Below are positions 7,321 through 8,816 of a stretch of 8,816 nt of DNA, piece after piece (positions within the stretch are counted from its first letter, which is position 1; each line of letters starts with the position of its first letter). Source of the DNA: Xanthobacteraceae bacterium (GTDB lineage Bacteria > Pseudomonadota > Alphaproteobacteria > Rhizobiales > Xanthobacteraceae); contig JASHYD010000433.1 in assembly GCA_030043175.1 (NCBI GenBank), positions 1-8,816 on the forward strand, in the 5' to 3' direction. Under the pieces are notes generated by a model. The model ran no database searches, was not told where the DNA came from, and saw nothing but the letters and a program-made list of their open reading frames with translations. The position numbers were made by a program, and so were the translations under genes.

Positions 7321-7600
7321 TGTGTCCGAAGGCGGGGTAATGCCTCGCTGGCCAGGGAAGAGAGAGCAGCTATGGAGAAGTCTAACCGCCGCAAGCTGCT
7401 CTCGTCAAAAAGCGACGGTGGTGAACGTTGCGGAAACGTCAGGGCATGATCTTGGGCAGGCATGGTTGAGAGAGGCGAGCCCAAGCAAACCGGTGATGAC
7501 GTGTCGAAAATGGTGAGTTGGCATGATCGGCTGGGACGCCGCTAGGGGCATGCGCTGGCAGCGCGTGAATGTTGGGGTTAAAGTTGATGACAGGCCTTGC
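7321..7600 (+). mobile_element. Group II intron 5' fragment (domain I-like), no intron protein
   Basis: The plus strand has the look of the 5' RNA of bacterial group II introns, closest in my memory to the RmInt1-like class of rhizobia: GTGAACGTTGCGGAAACG, then GGGCATGATCTTGGGC and a GGTTGAGAGAGGCGAGCCCAAG-like arm. Stable paired arms are visible: GAGAGCAGC (7362-7370) with GCTGCTCTC (7395-7403), CTTGGGC (7451-7457) with GCCCAAG (7479-7485), and an 8-base stem at 7549-7567. A GTGTCCG near 7322 could be the 5' end, against the usual GTGYG. No reverse transcriptase or domain V was seen before the MarR gene ends at 7625, so it is truncated and immobile. The assignment rests on recall, not on a covariance model. 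Confidence 0.4.
7549..7567 (-). terminator. Strong hairpin downstream of the MarR gene
   Basis: An 8-base stem (one T-G pair) with a GGC loop, 58 bases past the MarR stop codon on the minus strand. No T-run follows. It may end marR transcription or simply be an arm of the intron fragment in which it lies. Confidence 0.25.
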
Positions 7601-7624
7601 TCCTTTCGTCCGATCGTAAGCCGA

Positions 7625-8107
7625 TCACCTCGCGATATCGCGGTTTACGGCGTCGGCAAACATACGCATGAGGCGCACTAGTTCCTTGATATCGCGGTCA
7701 TCCCACGTTGCCAACGTCGCTGCGGCAATCCGTTGGCGTGCCTTGTCGAGAGCATCGGTCATGCTTTTGCCCTTCGCTGTTACGGTGGCCTGACTGACCC
7801 GACGATCGGCGGCTGCTGCCCGGCGCTGGACTAGGCCGAGGCGTTCGAGCTTTGCGACCTGGCGGCTAACCGTCGTGTAGTCGCGTCCGACCCGGTCGGC
7901 GAGGTCTACGACCCCGATCGGGCCTCGTCGCTCGACGACGACGAGCAACGGAAACAGCGCACGATCGAGCGATATGCCGGCCTCCCGAACCATCATCTCG
8001 TCACGCTGAGGACGGTTGATGACACTGATGATATCGATTAATGCCTCGTGTAACGCCCTGACCTGTTCACGGATATGTGTACGTTGCACACTTTTCCTTG
8101 ACGGCAT
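7625..8107 (-). CDS. MarR-family transcriptional regulator
   Basis: Dimeric winged-helix DNA-binding protein of 160 residues, a normal length for MarR. The helix-turn-helix spans about residues 64-90 (IGVVDLADRVGRDYTTVSRQ, then VAKLERLGLV), and the wing at about 93-112 carries the family's DRR motif and ends with TVTAKGK. The N- and C-terminal helices would form the dimer interface. The ATG at 8107 is supported by GGAGA about 6 bases upstream (8118-8114). It is divergent from the flavin monooxygenase, with 44 bases between starts, so it most likely represses that gene and itself until a phenolic or related ligand binds. Two matching palindromes (8076-8090, 8124-8138) are candidate operators. 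The inducer cannot be read from the sequence. Confidence 0.93.
   Translation of the reverse strand: MPSRKSVQRTHIREQVRALHEALIDIISVINRPQRDEMMVREAGISLDRALFPLLVVVERRGPIGVVDLADRVGRDYTTVSRQVAKLERLGLVQRRAAAADRRVSQATVTAKGKSMTDALDKARQRIAAATLATWDDRDIKELVRLMRMFADAVNRDIAR
8076..8090. promoter_or_regulatory. Candidate MarR operator O2, inside the first codons of marR
   Basis: TGTGTACGTTGCACA fits the palindromic pattern TGTGYA-NNN-TRCACR. It covers about codons 6-11 of the MarR gene, and its centre lies 48 bases from that of the intergenic site. Binding here would block marR transcription. Confidence 0.45.
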
Positions 8108-8127
8108 GCCCGCTCTCCAATTATGTG
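8098..8127 (+). promoter_or_regulatory. Possible promoter of the flavin monooxygenase gene
   Basis: TTGACG (8098-8103) is a good -35; 18 bases later TATGTG (8122-8127) is a fair -10. Transcription would start near 8134, inside the palindrome at 8124-8138, leaving a leader of under 20 bases. The -35 lies in the first codons of marR. Confidence 0.35.
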
Positions 8128-8138
8128 CATATTACACG
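8124..8138. promoter_or_regulatory. Candidate MarR operator O1, between the divergent genes
   Basis: TGTGCATATTACACG matches TGTGYA-NNN-TRCACR at all fixed positions and lies between the two start codons. It overlaps the likely -10 of the monooxygenase promoter and the MarR leader, so one bound dimer could repress both genes. Confidence 0.5.
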
Positions 8139-8151
8139 TACGGGGATGGTA

Positions 8152-8816
8152 ATGGCAGACGATTTTGCGGCGGACGTGTTGATTTGCGGGGCCGGTGTCG
8201 CTGGCCTCACGCTGGCCATCGACCTTGCCCGGCGGGGTGTGTCCTTCCGGCTGATCGACAAGACGGACGATCCGTTTCGTGGTTCGCGCGGCAAGGGCAT
8301 TCAGCCGCGAACGCAGGAGATTTTTGAGGACCTTGGCATCATCGATCGCATCGTTGCGGTCGGTGGGCTTTATCCACCGCAGCGGGCATATCGCGAAGAC
8401 GGCAGCTACACCGAGGCCGGTGTCATCGAGCATCCGGAACCGACGCCTGCCGAGCCCTATCAAATCCCTCTGATGGTGCCACAATTTCTCACCGAACGCG
8501 TGATGCGCGAGCGTCTCCTTGAGCTTGGACGCTGCGTGGAGTTCGGATGTAAGCTGGTTGCGCTGGAACAGGACAAGGATGGCGTGACGGCGCGGCTTCC
8601 CGGCAAGGCCGGAGAGGAGATCTTTCGCGTGCGCTATCTCGTCGGTGCCGACGGTGGCCATAGCCTCGTGCGTCACGGGCTCAACATCGGCTTTCCAGGT
8701 AAGACGCTCGGCGTGCGTGCAGTCGTGGCGGATGTCGTCCTGACGGGCCTGGGACGTGAGGCATGGCACCGGTTCAACGAAGGTTCAATGGATCGGCAAA
8801 TGTCACTGTGCACGCT
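8152..8816 (+). CDS. FAD-dependent aromatic monooxygenase, PHBH type (partial, C-terminus off window)
   Basis: Class A flavoprotein monooxygenase that uses NAD(P)H and oxygen to hydroxylate an aromatic or polyketide-like substrate in the cytoplasm. 221 codons are visible, roughly the N-terminal 40% of the family's usual 500-600 residues. The Rossmann FAD motif GAGVAG at 14-19 is followed by the end of strand 2 (FRLIDK, Asp36 where Glu is common). SRGKGIQPRTQEIFEDLG at 45-62 is typical of the PheA/TfdB/MhpA branch, and GADGGHSLVR at 165-174 is the second FAD and NAD(P)H motif. I chose the ATG at 8152 because CGGGG lies 6 bases upstream; the in-frame ATG at 8146 has no room for a ribosome site. 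It is divergent from marR and probably controlled by it. The substrate-binding part is off the window, so the substrate cannot be given. Confidence 0.9.
   Translation, partial: MADDFAADVLICGAGVAGLTLAIDLARRGVSFRLIDKTDDPFRGSRGKGIQPRTQEIFEDLGIIDRIVAVGGLYPPQRAYREDGSYTEAGVIEHPEPTPAEPYQIPLMVPQFLTERVMRERLLELGRCVEFGCKLVALEQDKDGVTARLPGKAGEEIFRVRYLVGADGGHSLVRHGLNIGFPGKTLGVRAVVADVVLTGLGREAWHRFNEGSMDRQMSLCT

Noticed and set aside
8038..8769. 243-codon minus-strand frame
   Set aside because: Antisense to the flavin monooxygenase and running into the MarR 5' end; the two genes there have clear FAD and winged-helix motifs.
1..8816. CRISPR array, rRNA or intact insertion sequence
   Set aside because: I saw no regularly spaced repeats, no rRNA-like stretch and no transposase frame with terminal inverted repeats.

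Overview
The window most likely comes from an alphaproteobacterium of the Rhizobiales type. The coding DNA is GC-rich. A near-perfect Irr-type iron box (ICE motif) lies at the start of a TonB-dependent receptor gene, and a stretch near 7320-7600 reads like the 5' RNA of an RmInt1-like group II intron. The family mix (type II haloacid dehalogenase, membrane-anchored Abhydrolase_9 protein, PHBH-type flavin monooxygenase with a divergent MarR) fits such an organism. The assignment is inferred from memory of families, not from a search.

Layout. 1-644 (minus) is most of a type II haloacid dehalogenase gene that runs off the left edge. 732-1135 holds two oppositely oriented pieces of what looks like one DHA2/EmrB-type drug transporter gene; about 1136-1620 has nothing recognisable. 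1636-3324 (plus) is an intact membrane-anchored alpha/beta hydrolase. 3422-3829 (plus) is a multiply frameshifted DJ-1/PfpI (isonitrile-hydratase-like) pseudogene, followed by an unassigned, possibly degraded stretch up to 4095. 4386-6751 (minus) is a TonB-dependent outer-membrane receptor with its signal peptide and TonB box, broken in the plug domain by one missing base. Its upstream region is AT-rich and carries one strong and one weak Irr-like box. About 7321-7600 looks like a group II intron 5' fragment without its protein. 7625-8107 (minus) is a MarR regulator, divergent from a flavin monooxygenase (8152 onward, plus) that runs off the right edge; two matching palindromes lie at the shared control region.

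How they work together. The clear functional module is MarR plus monooxygenase: a short divergent control region with twin palindromes suggests a ligand-responsive switch for hydroxylation of an aromatic or polyketide-like compound. The receptor was probably an iron-repressed importer (siderophore or haem) under Irr, now possibly inactivated. The dehalogenase and the transporter fragment upstream of it on the same strand may once have been an operon. Overall the window reads as an accessory region in decay: four broken elements lie between intact genes. I found no CRISPR array, tRNA, rRNA or intact insertion sequence, and no convincing new multi-gene system.
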